A DNA stretch of 64,000 nt from Methylobacterium hispanicum. GTDB taxonomy: Bacteria > Pseudomonadota > Alphaproteobacteria > Rhizobiales > Beijerinckiaceae. Positions 41,425 through 50,868 of this stretch are shown one piece after another. Location of the stretch: assembly GCF_022179285.1 (NCBI RefSeq), contig NZ_BPQO01000021.1, positions 1 through 64,000 of the forward strand. The letters run 5' to 3'. Under the pieces are notes generated by a model. That model was not told the DNA's origin and made no database searches. It saw nothing but the letters and a program-made list of their open reading frames with translations. How positions within the stretch are numbered: position 1 is the first letter of the stretch; every line of letters begins with the position of its first letter. The position numbers and the translations under genes were made by a program.

Positions 41425-41844
41425 ATGACCTTGCTTTGCCGTCCCACGCTCCGCGCCGCCGGCCTGCTGGCCCTGCTGCTGACCGCCGGCGCCGGCCACG
41501 CCGCCGGCGACCCCGCCGGCGTCTGGCTGACCGCGGACGGGCAGTCCAAGGTGCGGTTCGCCCGCTGCGGCGGGGGCTATTGCGGTACGCTCGTCAGCGT
41601 CGTCGGCCAGAGCGTCGACGTGAACAATCCCGACCCGGCGCTTCGCACCCGCAGCCTCGTCGGCGTCCAGATCGTCAACGCCCCGAACGCCTCCGGGGAC
41701 GGCTACGCGGGCACGCTCTACAATCCCGACGACGGCAAGACCTACTCGGGCACCCTCAAGGTGACGGGCCCGAACAGCGTCTCGGTCTCGGGCTGCGTGA
41801 TGAGCGTGTTCTGCAAGAGCGAGACGTGGCAACGGACGAGATGA
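41425..41844 (+). CDS. Secreted DUF2147 protein, paralogue A
   Basis: The product is 139 residues with a signal peptide (TLRAAGLLALLLTAGAGHAA) and the DUF2147 core: DPAGVWLTADGQSKVRF, CGGGYCGTLV, GVQIVNAPNASGDGYAGTLY and a C-terminal CVMSVFC pair. It is a small periplasmic beta-rich protein of unknown function. A GGGAGAGG ribosome site precedes the ATG. The next gene is a near-copy, so the pair arose by tandem duplication. Confidence 0.85.
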   Translation: MTLLCRPTLRAAGLLALLLTAGAGHAAGDPAGVWLTADGQSKVRFARCGGGYCGTLVSVVGQSVDVNNPDPALRTRSLVGVQIVNAPNASGDGYAGTLYNPDDGKTYSGTLKVTGPNSVSVSGCVMSVFCKSETWQRTR

Positions 41845-42009
41845 CCTCGCCGGCCAAGGCCCGGCAAGCCCGCGCGGCGGATCGCGATGGCGGGCGCCGA
41901 CCGGGCGCACTTCGGGATCCGGGCGCGCCCGAGGCAGGCTGCACGATCGAATGTTAAGCAGAGAAGCCCGATGGTCCGGGCCTGCAACACCATCTACCGG
42001 GAGGACACC

Positions 42010-42429
42010 ATGACATCGCGCCGCCGTTCCACGCTCCGCGCCGCCGGCCTGCTGGCCCTGCTGCTGGCGGCCGGTTCCGGCCACGCCGCCGGCGACCCAG
42101 CGGGCATCTGGCTGACCGAGACGGGCGAATCGAAGGTGCGGCTCGCCCGCTGTGGCGGCGGCTATTGCGGCACGCTGGTCAGCGCCGCGGGCAAGGGCCT
42201 CGACACGAACAATCCTGACCCGGCGCTGCGCACCCGCAGCGTGGTCGGCGTCCAGATCGTCAACGCGCCGAACGCCTCCGGGGACGGCTACGCGGGCACG
42301 CTCTACAATCCGAAGGACGGCAAGACCTACTCGGGCACCCTCAAGATGACCGGTCCCAACACCGTCGTGGTCTCGGGCTGCGTGATGAGCGTCTTCTGCA
42401 AGAGCCAGACCTGGAAGCGCGCGAACTGA
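42010..42429 (+). CDS. Secreted DUF2147 protein, paralogue B
   Basis: The product is 139 residues and differs from paralogue A at about two dozen positions, mostly in the N-terminus and around residues 38-65; the segment GVQIVNAPNASGDGYAGTLY is identical. GGGAGG is present before the ATG. All cysteines are conserved. A GC-rich hairpin separates it from the convergent transpeptidase gene. Confidence 0.85.
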   Translation: MTSRRRSTLRAAGLLALLLAAGSGHAAGDPAGIWLTETGESKVRLARCGGGYCGTLVSAAGKGLDTNNPDPALRTRSVVGVQIVNAPNASGDGYAGTLYNPKDGKTYSGTLKMTGPNTVVVSGCVMSVFCKSQTWKRAN

Positions 42430-42453
42430 TTTCTTGGACCGAACGAAAGCGCA

Positions 42454-42485
42454 AACGCCGCGCCATCCTGCGATGACGCGGCGTT
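42454..42485. terminator. Hairpin between convergent genes, probable bidirectional terminator
   Basis: AACGCCGCG and CGCGGCGTT pair with an inner CATC/GATG extension. A and T residues at the base are few, so strength is uncertain. Confidence 0.5.
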
Positions 42486-42507
42486 CCTGCGGGCCTATCG
42501 GCCCCGA

Positions 42508-43170
42508 TCAGTTCAGCACGACGACCTTTGCCCCGACCCTCACGCGCTCGTAGAGGTCCGTGACGTCCTCGTTGGTCATGCGGATGCAGCCCGAGGAGAC
42601 GGCCTGACCGATCGTGTCCGGCTCGTTGGAGCCGTGGATGCGGTACTCGGTCGAGCCGATATACATGGCGCGGGCGCCGAGCGGGTTCTCGATGCCGCCG
42701 GCCATGTAGCGCGGCAGGTCGGGGCGGCGGGCCAGCATGGCGGCCGGCGGGGTCCAGGACGGCCACTCGCGCTTGGCGGTGATGGTCTTGGTGCCCGACC
42801 ACGTGAAGCCCGGGCGGCCGACGCCGACGCCGTAGCGGATCGCCTCGCCGTTCGGCATCACGAAGTACAGGCGCCGCTCCGAGGTCGAGACCACGATCGT
42901 GCCCGGCTTGTAGGGGGCGTTGAAGGCGACGACCTCGCGCGGGATCGGCTGGACCTGCGCCTGCGGCGCGGCCTGCACACCCTGGCCGTAGCCCGGCTGG
43001 TAGGCGCGGCCCGGCGTGCCCTGGTAGCCGTAGGGCTGGTCGTCGCCATAAGCGTCCTCGGCGTCGCTGGCGCCGAAGGGGTCGTAGTAGGACGAGGCGG
43101 CGTGCGCCGGAACCGCTGCAAGAAGCGATGCGCCGAACAGGGCGGCGAGCACAGTGGCGGAGGTCTTCAT
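42508..43170 (-). CDS. L,D-transpeptidase (YkuD family), copy 2
   Basis: The product is 220 residues with a signal peptide (MKTSATVLAALFGASLLAAV, cut after AHA). A short Y/G/Q-rich linker precedes the YkuD domain (GTIVVSTSERRLYFV, GVGRPGFTWSGTKTI, MAGGIENPLGARAMY) with catalytic HGSNEPDTIGQAVSSGCIR. Same reaction as copy 1 at 27719. The start at 43170 gives a proper signal sequence; the frame extends further without good composition. Confidence 0.94.
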   Translation of the reverse strand: MKTSATVLAALFGASLLAAVPAHAASSYYDPFGASDAEDAYGDDQPYGYQGTPGRAYQPGYGQGVQAAPQAQVQPIPREVVAFNAPYKPGTIVVSTSERRLYFVMPNGEAIRYGVGVGRPGFTWSGTKTITAKREWPSWTPPAAMLARRPDLPRYMAGGIENPLGARAMYIGSTEYRIHGSNEPDTIGQAVSSGCIRMTNEDVTDLYERVRVGAKVVVLN

Positions 43171-43361
43171 GATGAACCTGCCTGAGCAATAACCTTTGCC
43201 ATTACAAGCGTGAGCGTAGGCAGAGGGTTCCACAGGGTCGCGAAGATTTTGCTCTGTGGCGGAATACCGGGGCGTCCCAGGACGTTCGCCGCATCCGTGC
43301 ACCGGTTTGTCCCGGGTTATTCACGGATGCGTGAGTCGCCCCGGCGGGCGGCCGGACGTCC

Positions 43362-44180
43362 TCAGAGGATCTCGTCGGTGTGCACGTCGAAGCGGGCGAG
43401 GCTCTGGAAGCCGAAATTCGTCGTGATGGCGACATCGGTGGCGTCGCGCCCGCGGGCCATGACGATGCGGCCGATGCGGGGCCGGTTGTGGCGCGCGTCG
43501 AACGTGTACCAGCGCGGGCCCTCGGGCCCGTGCAGGAACACCTCGAACCACGCCGAGAAATCCATCGGGTCCGGCACCGCGGGCACGCCGATGTCGCCGA
43601 GATAGCCGGTGCAGTAGCGCGCCGGGATGTTCATGCAGCGGCAGAGGGTGACGGCGAGATGCGCGAAGTCGCGGCAGACGCCCTCCTGCTGGGTGTGGCC
43701 GTCATGGGCCGAGCGCGTCGCGTCCGCCCGCATGTAGTCGAAGCGGATGCGGTTGTGGGTGTAGTCCACGATCGCCTGGACGCGTCCCCAGCCCTCCGGC
43801 CCGTTGCCGAACAGGTTCCAGGCGGTCTGGGCGAGCTTGTCAGTGTCGCAGTAGCGCGAGCCCAACAGGAAGACGAGCACCTCGTCCGGCAGGTCCTGCA
43901 CCGGGATCTGGCGCGCCTCGGGGGCGTAGGCGTCGGGCAGGCCGGAATCCTGCACCACGAAGGAGGCCGACATCGCGATGCGGCCGGGCGGGGCCAGGAT
44001 GCGGTGGCAGATGTTGTCGAAGCGGTCGCGGTACTCGTGCACTGGCACCGGCGGATCGAGGCGGATCACGTGCGGGGTCAGCACGTCCGGCATCCGCGAG
44101 GGATGGACGCTGAGCATCAGGATCATCGGCGTCGCCTGGCCCGAATCGAAGGCGATGTCGAAACCGGTCCTGATCTTCAT
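43362..44180 (-). CDS. Transglutaminase-like domain protein
   Basis: The product is 272 residues. The N-terminal half is the beta-rich bacterial transglutaminase-like leader (GFDIAFDSGQATPMILMLSV). The core has the catalytic triad context: cysteine in EGVCRDFAHLAVTLCR, histidine and aspartate in GPRWYTFDARHN. Known members are proteases or amidases rather than cross-linkers. No signal peptide is present. ATG at 44180 matches the family start. The response regulator gene lies 75 bases upstream. Confidence 0.88.
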   Translation of the reverse strand: MKIRTGFDIAFDSGQATPMILMLSVHPSRMPDVLTPHVIRLDPPVPVHEYRDRFDNICHRILAPPGRIAMSASFVVQDSGLPDAYAPEARQIPVQDLPDEVLVFLLGSRYCDTDKLAQTAWNLFGNGPEGWGRVQAIVDYTHNRIRFDYMRADATRSAHDGHTQQEGVCRDFAHLAVTLCRCMNIPARYCTGYLGDIGVPAVPDPMDFSAWFEVFLHGPEGPRWYTFDARHNRPRIGRIVMARGRDATDVAITTNFGFQSLARFDVHTDEIL

Positions 44181-44254
44181 GGGGCACACCGCTGGGAGAG
44201 GGACCGGGCGCGATGCAAGAGCCGCGCCCCGCCTCCGGGTTCGGATCGGGGCGA

Positions 44255-44857
44255 TCAGAGCACGGGCGGCGGCGGCTCGCCGCTCGCGCGCTCGGCCTCG
44301 ACCAGAACGTCGAGCGGGCGCCAGGGTTTCTGGATGAACACGGCCTCGGGCGGCAGGTCGGGCCGGCTCACCCCGTGCCCGGAGGTGATCACGAGGCGCG
44401 CGCGGGGCCACAGGGTCGCGACCGCGTGGGCGAGTTGCAGCCCGTCCATGGCGCCGGCGAGCCGCACGTCGGCGAAGACCAGGGCGACGTCGCCGCCGCG
44501 CTCCTGCAGCACCCGCAGGGCGGCCTCCGCGCTGTCGCAGCCGACGACGGCGAGCTCGGTCTCCTCCAGCAGGGTCTCGGCGAGCGCGCGGATCTGGGGC
44601 TCGTCCTCGACCACCAGGGCGATGCGCCTCGGCTCGGCGGCGGCGGGCGCGGGCGTCGCCGCGGCGTCGGCCTGGGGCTCGGCCTGGCGCACGCGCCGGA
44701 CCAGGGCGGCGAGGTGCTCCGGCACGCCCTCGGCCACGAGGTCGTCGTAGAACGAGGCCAGGGTCTGCCCGATCTGGTCGAGGGGAACGCCCGGCGTGAG
44801 CGTGTCCTGGGCGGGAAAACGCCGCGCGCCGGCCCCGTCGCGGTCCGCTGTGCTCAC
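44255..44857 (-). CDS. NepR-like domain fused to a receiver domain
   Basis: The product is 200 residues from a GTG with a GGGAGG ribosome site. Residues about 20-60 (LDQIGQTLASFYDDLVAEGV followed by PEHLAALVRRV) match the NepR anti-sigma helix pair (IGxxLRxxYDxLxxExVPDRFxxLLxxL). After an alanine/proline linker a full receiver domain follows: acidic pair in VVEDE, phospho-acceptor aspartate in FADVRL, serine/threonine in VITSGH and lysine in IQKPW. NepR binds the EcfG sigma factor and is sequestered by PhyR in the alphaproteobacterial general stress response. A NepR-REC fusion suggests phosphorylation-controlled anti-sigma activity; this is inference. Confidence 0.7.
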   Translation of the reverse strand: MSTADRDGAGARRFPAQDTLTPGVPLDQIGQTLASFYDDLVAEGVPEHLAALVRRVRQAEPQADAAATPAPAAAEPRRIALVVEDEPQIRALAETLLEETELAVVGCDSAEAALRVLQERGGDVALVFADVRLAGAMDGLQLAHAVATLWPRARLVITSGHGVSRPDLPPEAVFIQKPWRPLDVLVEAERASGEPPPPVL

Positions 44858-44955
44858 AAGACCTCCCGAAAACTCCTGCCTGCCCCGGGCGGGGCCCGTG
44901 GAAAGAAGTCGGGAACCGCGCGTCAGTTGCGCGGGCGGTACGAATCCCTGGTCTG

Positions 44956-46140
44956 CTACGGCGTGGCGGCGTCGGCGTCCGCGAAGGCCATCACGCCCGA
45001 GACCGCGCGCACGTTCTGGTAGCGGGCGCCGCGGGCGCTCATCATCGCCTCGAACTTCTCGTGCACCTGGGCGACCGAGAGGCTGACCGCCTTCTTGGCC
45101 CGGCGCCCGCGCTGTGCGGCGGAGGCGAAGAAGATCGTGCGGTTGGCCCGCGCCGGGCCGGGCAGCAGCGCGGCGGCGGCGGCGCCCGGCGTGTTCACCA
45201 CCTTGGCCAGGAACTCCTCGGCGTCGTCCGGCCCGAGGAAGTGGGCGAGGTAGACCTCGCCGAGCGTCAGCTCGCGGCCGATGCGCAGCGCGATGCGGGC
45301 GGCGTCGCGCTTCAGCATCTCGCCCGCCATCAGGGCCGAGAGGTAGGGGTCGCGGCGCAGCTCCAGGATGCGGGCGCGCTCGGCCGGGTCCTGCACGGCG
45401 GGCCGGTCGTTGGCGTCGGCCACCACGAGGGCCGCGTCCTTCTCCAGCCCGTACTTGGCGCCGAAATCGCGCACCACGCCGAGCCAGGTCCGCTCGATGA
45501 ACTGGTAGAGGCCCGTGGCCGACGAGGTCTTGGCCTGCACCGCGGTGATGAAGCTCGACTCCTTGTCGGCCACCGCCATCAGCAGCACGGGGTCGGTCTG
45601 CACGGCCTGGGCGGCGCGCACGATGGTCTGGACGAGGTGGCGCCGGATCTTCATCGGCCCGAATTCCAGCACGTCGTTCGGGTCGCCGACCGCGCTCTCC
45701 GAGAGCAGGAAGTCGTACGAGACCCGATCGACGCTGTTCGAGCCCAGGTCGGTATCGAGATCGTGAACGTGCGCGAAGGCCGTCGAGGCGCGCAGCGGTG
45801 CGCGTGGCGCCGGGTTCTCGACCGCCCGCGGAGCGAGGGAGACGGTCTGCACCCGGGGGCGCGGCATCTGGATCTCGGTGGCGGCGTGCGCGGTCGAGAC
45901 GGCGTTGTCGAGGCCGATCTTGCCGAGCTCGGCCCCGGAGCCGATCAGCACCGCGCTGAGGCCCCCGGCGACGAGGGTGACGGAGAGCAGCGAGCGGGCG
46001 AGCGCCGGGCGGCTGCCGTGGTCGCGCCCCACCCGGGTCTCGGCCGTGATGGCGTCGGCCGGGCCGGCGCCGAAGCGGGTGGGCGCCTTGGCAGAGGCAG
46101 AGTAGGCGTTGCGCGACGTTCCGGCGGTGCGGCCCTGCAT
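44956..46140 (-). CDS. SLT-type lytic transglycosylase, membrane-anchored
   Basis: The product is 394 residues. One hydrophobic segment (about 49-68) places most of the protein in the periplasm. The catalytic domain (about 175-330) has the SLT glutamate in AVADKESSF, followed by ATGLYQFIERTWL and a GRELTLGEVYLAHFLG stretch. It cleaves peptidoglycan between MurNAc and GlcNAc. It lies between the NepR-REC gene and, divergently, alaS. Confidence 0.85.
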   Translation of the reverse strand: MQGRTAGTSRNAYSASAKAPTRFGAGPADAITAETRVGRDHGSRPALARSLLSVTLVAGGLSAVLIGSGAELGKIGLDNAVSTAHAATEIQMPRPRVQTVSLAPRAVENPAPRAPLRASTAFAHVHDLDTDLGSNSVDRVSYDFLLSESAVGDPNDVLEFGPMKIRRHLVQTIVRAAQAVQTDPVLLMAVADKESSFITAVQAKTSSATGLYQFIERTWLGVVRDFGAKYGLEKDAALVVADANDRPAVQDPAERARILELRRDPYLSALMAGEMLKRDAARIALRIGRELTLGEVYLAHFLGPDDAEEFLAKVVNTPGAAAAALLPGPARANRTIFFASAAQRGRRAKKAVSLSVAQVHEKFEAMMSARGARYQNVRAVSGVMAFADADAATP

Positions 46141-46384
46141 TGCGACTCACGTGCTCTGATCACGCGCCGGTGACGGCGCCTTCCCCGTGAGATGGCTTGA
46201 CAGATGTGGCGACAACACGGCCGCGCTTGCGACGATCCTGTGGCAAACCCCGCCCGATCGGCGGCGAGCTTAGTCGTAGAATGTCACCCGTGACTTAATC
46301 GGTCCGCCTCGGCTAAGAGGGCGCGAACGCGCCGGCTCCGGCCGCGGCGCACGGCACGAACGTTCCCAGCAGAGTCAGTCCTCG

Positions 46385-49075
46385 ATGAGCGGCGTCAACG
46401 AGATCCGGTCGACCTTCCTCGACTACTTCGCAGCGGCCGACCACGCCGTCGTGCCCTCGTCCTCGCTGGTCCCGAAGAACGACCCCACGCTGATGTTCAC
46501 GAACGCCGGCATGGTGCAGTTCAAGAACGTCTTCACGGGCGTCGAGAAGCGGCCCTACCAGCGCGCCACCACCGCGCAGAAATGCGTGCGCGCGGGCGGC
46601 AAGCACAACGACCTCGACAACGTCGGCTACACCGCGCGCCACCACACCTTCTTCGAGATGCTCGGCAACTTCTCGTTCGGGGACTATTTCAAGCCGCGCG
46701 CGATCGAGCTGGCCTGGAACCTGATCACCAAGGAGTTCGGGCTCAAGCCCGACCGCCTGCTGGTGACCGTCTACGCGGACGACGACGAGGCCGCGACCCT
46801 CTGGAAGAAGATCGCGGGCTTCTCGGACGACAAGATCATCCGCATCGGCACCTCGGACAACTTCTGGCAGATGGGCGACACCGGCCCGTGCGGACCGTGC
46901 TCGGAGATCTTCATCGACCAGGGCCCGGCGCTGCAGGGTGGCCCGCCCGGCTCTCCGGACGAGGACGGCGACCGCTTCCTCGAGTTCTGGAACCTCGTCT
47001 TCATGCAGTACGAGCAGGTGGAGCCGGGCAACCGCCTCGCCCTGCCTCGGCCGTCCATCGACACCGGCATGGGCCTGGAGCGCATGGCGGCGATCCTGCA
47101 GGGCGTGCACTCGAACTACGAGACCGACCTGTTCCGGGCGCTGATCGACGCGGTGGCGCACGCCGTCTCCCGCGCGCCGGAGCCCGCGACGCTCGCCTCC
47201 TACCGGGTCATCGCCGACCATCTGCGCGCCTCATCCTTCCTGGTGGCGGACGGCGTGCTGCCCTCGAACGAGGGCCGCGGCTACGTGCTGCGCCGGATCA
47301 TGCGCCGCGCCATGCGCCACGCCGAGCTGATCGGCTCGCGGGAACCCATGATGTACCGCCTCGTCCCGGTGCTGGTGCGCGAGATGGGCCAGGCCTACCC
47401 CGAGCTGATGCGGGCCGAGAGCCTGATCTCCGAGACCCTGCGGCTGGAGGAGACCCGCTTCCGCCGCACGCTGGAGCGCGGCCTCGCCATCCTCGACGCC
47501 GAGAGCCGCGACCTCACGGCGGGCGGCCAGCTCTCGGGCGAGACCGCCTTCACCCTCTACGACACCTACGGCTTCCCGCTGGATCTGACCCAGGACGCGC
47601 TGAAGGCCCGCGGCATCGGCGTGGACACGGAGGCCTTCACGGCCGCGATGCAGCGCCAGAAACAGGCGGCGCGCGAGGCCTGGAAGGGCTCGGGCGAGGC
47701 CGCGACCGAGACGGTGTGGTTCTCCGTCCGCGACCGCGTCGGCGCCACCGAGTTCCTGGGCTACGAGACGGAAGAGGCCGAGGGCATCGTCGTGGCGCTG
47801 CTGCGCGAGGGCGCCGAGGTCGAGGCGCTGGAGGCCGGCGCGAGCGGGCTGATGCTCGCGAACCAGACTCCGTTCTACGCCGAGTCCGGCGGTCAGGTCG
47901 GCGATACCGGCCTCGTCGCGGGTCCGGGCCTGCGCGCCCGCGTGACGGCCACCGAGAAGAAGCTCGGCGATCTCTTCGTCCACCACGTCACGGTGGAGGA
48001 GGGCACGCTGGCGCGCGACGGCGCCGTGGAGCTGAAGGTCGACCACGCCCGCCGCCGGGCGATCCGGGCCAACCACTCGGCCACCCACCTGCTGCACGAG
48101 GCCCTGCGGCAGGTGCTCGGCGACCACGTCGCCCAGAAGGGCTCGCTGGTGGCGCCCGAGCGCCTGCGCTTCGACATCAGCCACCCGAAGCCGATCGAGG
48201 CGGCCGAACTGCAGCGCGTCGAGGACATCGCCAACGCGGTGCTGCTGCAGAACGAGGCCGTCGTGACCAAGCTGATGGCGGTGGACGACGCCATCGCGTC
48301 GGGCGCCCGCGCGCTGTTCGGCGAGAAGTACGGCGACGAGGTGCGGGTCGTCTCGATGGGCCGGCCCGTGGACGAGGCCGGTGCTCCCGCCGAGGAAGTG
48401 CGCCTGCCGAATTTCTCGATCGAGCTCTGCGGCGGCACGCACGCGGCGCGCACCGGCGATATCGGCCTCATCACCATCGTGGGCGAGAGCGCGGTCGGCG
48501 CCGGGGTCCGCCGCATCGAGGCCATGACCGCCGACGCGGCCCGCCGCTACCGCGCCGAGGAGGGCCGGGCGCTCGCGGCGCTCGCCGGCCAGCTCAAGGC
48601 GCCGGTCGCCGAGGCGCCGGACCGGCTCGCCGCGCTCCTCGAGGACCGCCGCCGCCTGGAGCGGGAACTGGCCGACGCCCGCAAGAAGCTCGCGATGGGC
48701 GGCGGTGCCGCGGGCGGCGGCGACGAGGCCCGCGAGGTGGCGGGCGTGAAGCTGATGGCGCGGGTGGTCGAGGGCGTCGAGATGCGCGACCTCAAGAGCC
48801 TCGCGGACGAGGGCAAGACGCGCCTCGGCTCCGGCATCGTGGCGATCGTGGGGGTCGCCGCGGACGGCAAGGCCGGCCTCGTGGTCGGCGTCACCGAGGA
48901 CCTGACCGGCCGCTACGACGCGGTCGGGCTGGTGCGCGCGGGCGCGGGCCACCTCGGCGGCAAGGGCGGCGGCGGTCGCCGCGACATGGCCCAGGCGGGC
49001 GGCCCGAACGGGGCCGGCGCGCAGGCGGCGCTCGACGCGATCGCCGAGGCGCTGGCGCAGGCCGAGGCGGCCTGA
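46385..49075 (+). CDS. alaS: Alanyl-tRNA synthetase
   Basis: The product is 896 residues, full length. N-terminal class II core: FLDYFAAADHAVVPSSSLVP, MFTNAGMVQFK, HHTFFEMLGNFSFGDYF, DTGMGLERMAAILQG. The editing domain has the zinc ligands HSATHLLHEAL and CGGTHAARTGDIG. The C-terminal C-Ala domain ends in GGGRRDMAQAGG. It charges tRNA-Ala, of which the GGC isoacceptor is also in the window. The 245 bases before it are a divergent promoter region shared with the transglycosylase. Confidence 0.98.
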   Translation: MSGVNEIRSTFLDYFAAADHAVVPSSSLVPKNDPTLMFTNAGMVQFKNVFTGVEKRPYQRATTAQKCVRAGGKHNDLDNVGYTARHHTFFEMLGNFSFGDYFKPRAIELAWNLITKEFGLKPDRLLVTVYADDDEAATLWKKIAGFSDDKIIRIGTSDNFWQMGDTGPCGPCSEIFIDQGPALQGGPPGSPDEDGDRFLEFWNLVFMQYEQVEPGNRLALPRPSIDTGMGLERMAAILQGVHSNYETDLFRALIDAVAHAVSRAPEPATLASYRVIADHLRASSFLVADGVLPSNEGRGYVLRRIMRRAMRHAELIGSREPMMYRLVPVLVREMGQAYPELMRAESLISETLRLEETRFRRTLERGLAILDAESRDLTAGGQLSGETAFTLYDTYGFPLDLTQDALKARGIGVDTEAFTAAMQRQKQAAREAWKGSGEAATETVWFSVRDRVGATEFLGYETEEAEGIVVALLREGAEVEALEAGASGLMLANQTPFYAESGGQVGDTGLVAGPGLRARVTATEKKLGDLFVHHVTVEEGTLARDGAVELKVDHARRRAIRANHSATHLLHEALRQVLGDHVAQKGSLVAPERLRFDISHPKPIEAAELQRVEDIANAVLLQNEAVVTKLMAVDDAIASGARALFGEKYGDEVRVVSMGRPVDEAGAPAEEVRLPNFSIELCGGTHAARTGDIGLITIVGESAVGAGVRRIEAMTADAARRYRAEEGRALAALAGQLKAPVAEAPDRLAALLEDRRRLERELADARKKLAMGGGAAGGGDEAREVAGVKLMARVVEGVEMRDLKSLADEGKTRLGSGIVAIVGVAADGKAGLVVGVTEDLTGRYDAVGLVRAGAGHLGGKGGGGRRDMAQAGGPNGAGAQAALDAIAEALAQAEAA

Positions 49076-49118
49076 GGCAGACGACCTTCAAGAGCTTAGG
49101 GCGGCGCCCGCCGCGTCT

Positions 49119-49312
49119 TCCCCCTCCCCCCTCTGCGGGGGAGGGTGGCCCCTGCGTCAGCAGGGGTCGGGAGAGAGGTGAACGCTTCAGGCCCGGGCGC
49201 AACCTTCATGCAGGGCAACGCCCGCATCTGCACCGTCGCTCCCCTCACCCGACCCGGCCTGACGGCCGGCCCACCCTCTCCCGCAGAGGGGAGAGGGAGG
49301 ACGCGGGTATGA
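49119..49312. repeat. Dispersed palindromic intergenic repeat, copy 2
   Basis: Starts with CCTCCCCCCTCTGCGGGGGA and ends with CCTCTCCCGCAGAGGGGAGA, with inner GGGAGAGAGGTG and CCCCTCACCC arms and several small hairpins. It fills the gap between the convergent alaS and cysG genes and could terminate both. Related copies are at 19100 and 53636. Confidence 0.6.
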
Positions 49313-49374
49313 CCGCCTGAACTGTGTGACGCCAGCGGCTCCTCAGGCGGGGAGAGCGGGCCCGAGGTTCGGGC

Positions 49375-50847
49375 TCAAACCGCCACCCGCCCCACCGCCT
49401 CCTCCACCAGCGCGGCGCCGCGCGCCTCGGAGAGGGCCTCGCCCACCATCAGGATCGCAGGCCCCTCCAGCCCCGCCGCCTCGATCCGGTCGGCGAGGTC
49501 GGCAGCGCTGCCGCGCACCGTCGCCTGGGCGGGCCGCGTCGCGTTGAACACCACGAGCGCGGGCGTCGCGGGCGCCAACCCTTCCGCCACCGCCCGCTCC
49601 AGCAACGCCCGCAGCGTGCGCTTGGGCATGTAGACCACGGTGGTGACGCTGGGATCCGCCAGCGCGCCCCAGTTCAGGTCGTCGGGGAGCGCGCCGCGGC
49701 GGTCGTGGCCGGTGACGAATTGCAGGCGGCGCGCGGCGTCGCGGTGGGTCAGCGAGACGCCGAGCGTGGCGGCAGCCCCCTGCGCCGCGCTCACGCCCGG
49801 TACCACCGCCACCGGGATGCCCGCGGCGCGGCAGGCCTCGATCTCCTCGCCGGCCCGGCCGAAGACCAGCGGGTCGCCGGATTTCAGCCGCACCACCTGC
49901 TTGCCCGAGCGGGCGAGCTGCACCATCAGCGCGTTGATGTCGTCCTGACGGCAGGAGGGGCCGTGCCCGGTCTTGCCGACCAGCATCGTGCGGGCCTCGC
50001 GGCGAGCGTAGTCGAGGATTTCGGGCGCCACGAGGTCGTCGTACAGGATCACGTCCGCGTTCCGCAGAGCGCGCAGCGCCTTCAGCGTGAGGAGTTCCGC
50101 GTCGCCCGGCCCCGCGCCGACGAGCGTCACGGCGCCGCCCTTCGGCGCGGCCTCGGTCTGGGCGAGCAGCCCGGCGAGGTCGTCGGCGCCCGGCGCCCGG
50201 TCGGGCTCGGCGAAGGCGCGGTCGGTGAAGCGCTCCCAGAAGAAGCGCCGCTCGGCAAAACCGTGGAAGCGCCCGGTGACCGCCTCGCGCCAGTCGCGCG
50301 CGGCGGCGACCCAGCGGGCAAAGCCCCGCGGCAGCATCGCCTCGATGCGCGCCCGCACGGTCTGGCCGAAGACCGGGGCGGCGCCCTCGGTGGAGATGCC
50401 GACGACGAGCGGCGAGCGGTTGACGATGGCGCCGAACTTCACGTCGCAGAGATGCGGCCGGTCGACCGCGTTGACGATGGCGCCGGCACCGCGCGCCGCC
50501 GCCACGAAGGCGACGCAGTCGCGCTCGTCCTCCATCGCCCCGATGGCGAAGGCCGCACCCCAGAGGTCGTCCGGCGTCCAGCGCCGCTCGTGAAGTGTGA
50601 CGCGACCCGAGACCACCTCGCCCGGCACCGCGCGCAGCTCCTCGGAGGGATCCTCCGCGTAGACGTCGACCTCGGCGCCCGCGGCGGCGAGCAGCTTCAC
50701 CTTCCAGGGTGCGCCGCCGTTCGAGCCCGCCAGCACCGCGCGCTTGCCTTGGAGCGGCACGAAGACGGGCAGGACGGCGAGCGGCTCCAGGCCGGCCTTG
50801 GTCTCGCGGGGTTCTCTGGAGGTGCGCATGAGTGTGGGCTTCGACAC
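49375..50847 (-). CDS. cysG: Siroheme synthase (trifunctional CysG)
   Basis: The product is 490 residues. The N-terminal half (about 25-235) is the precorrin-2 dehydrogenase/ferrochelatase part; the NAD loop reads AVLAGSNGGAPWK and is followed by NAVDRPHLCDVKFGAIVNRS. The C-terminal half (about 240-480) is the uroporphyrinogen III methyltransferase: VTLVGAGPGDAELLT, ILYDDLVAPEI, RLKSGDPLVFGRAGEE. It makes siroheme for NirA. It is the last gene of the nitrate assimilation operon, 21 bases after nasA. Confidence 0.95.
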   Translation of the reverse strand: MSKPTLMRTSREPRETKAGLEPLAVLPVFVPLQGKRAVLAGSNGGAPWKVKLLAAAGAEVDVYAEDPSEELRAVPGEVVSGRVTLHERRWTPDDLWGAAFAIGAMEDERDCVAFVAAARGAGAIVNAVDRPHLCDVKFGAIVNRSPLVVGISTEGAAPVFGQTVRARIEAMLPRGFARWVAAARDWREAVTGRFHGFAERRFFWERFTDRAFAEPDRAPGADDLAGLLAQTEAAPKGGAVTLVGAGPGDAELLTLKALRALRNADVILYDDLVAPEILDYARREARTMLVGKTGHGPSCRQDDINALMVQLARSGKQVVRLKSGDPLVFGRAGEEIEACRAAGIPVAVVPGVSAAQGAAATLGVSLTHRDAARRLQFVTGHDRRGALPDDLNWGALADPSVTTVVYMPKRTLRALLERAVAEGLAPATPALVVFNATRPAQATVRGSAADLADRIEAAGLEGPAILMVGEALSEARGAALVEEAVGRVAV

Positions 50848-50868
50848 GGGAATCCGTCCAAAGTGCGG

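Noticed and set aside
46582..49320. Second long frame within alaS
   Set aside because: Frame-shifted read of alaS with low-complexity R/G/A sequence.
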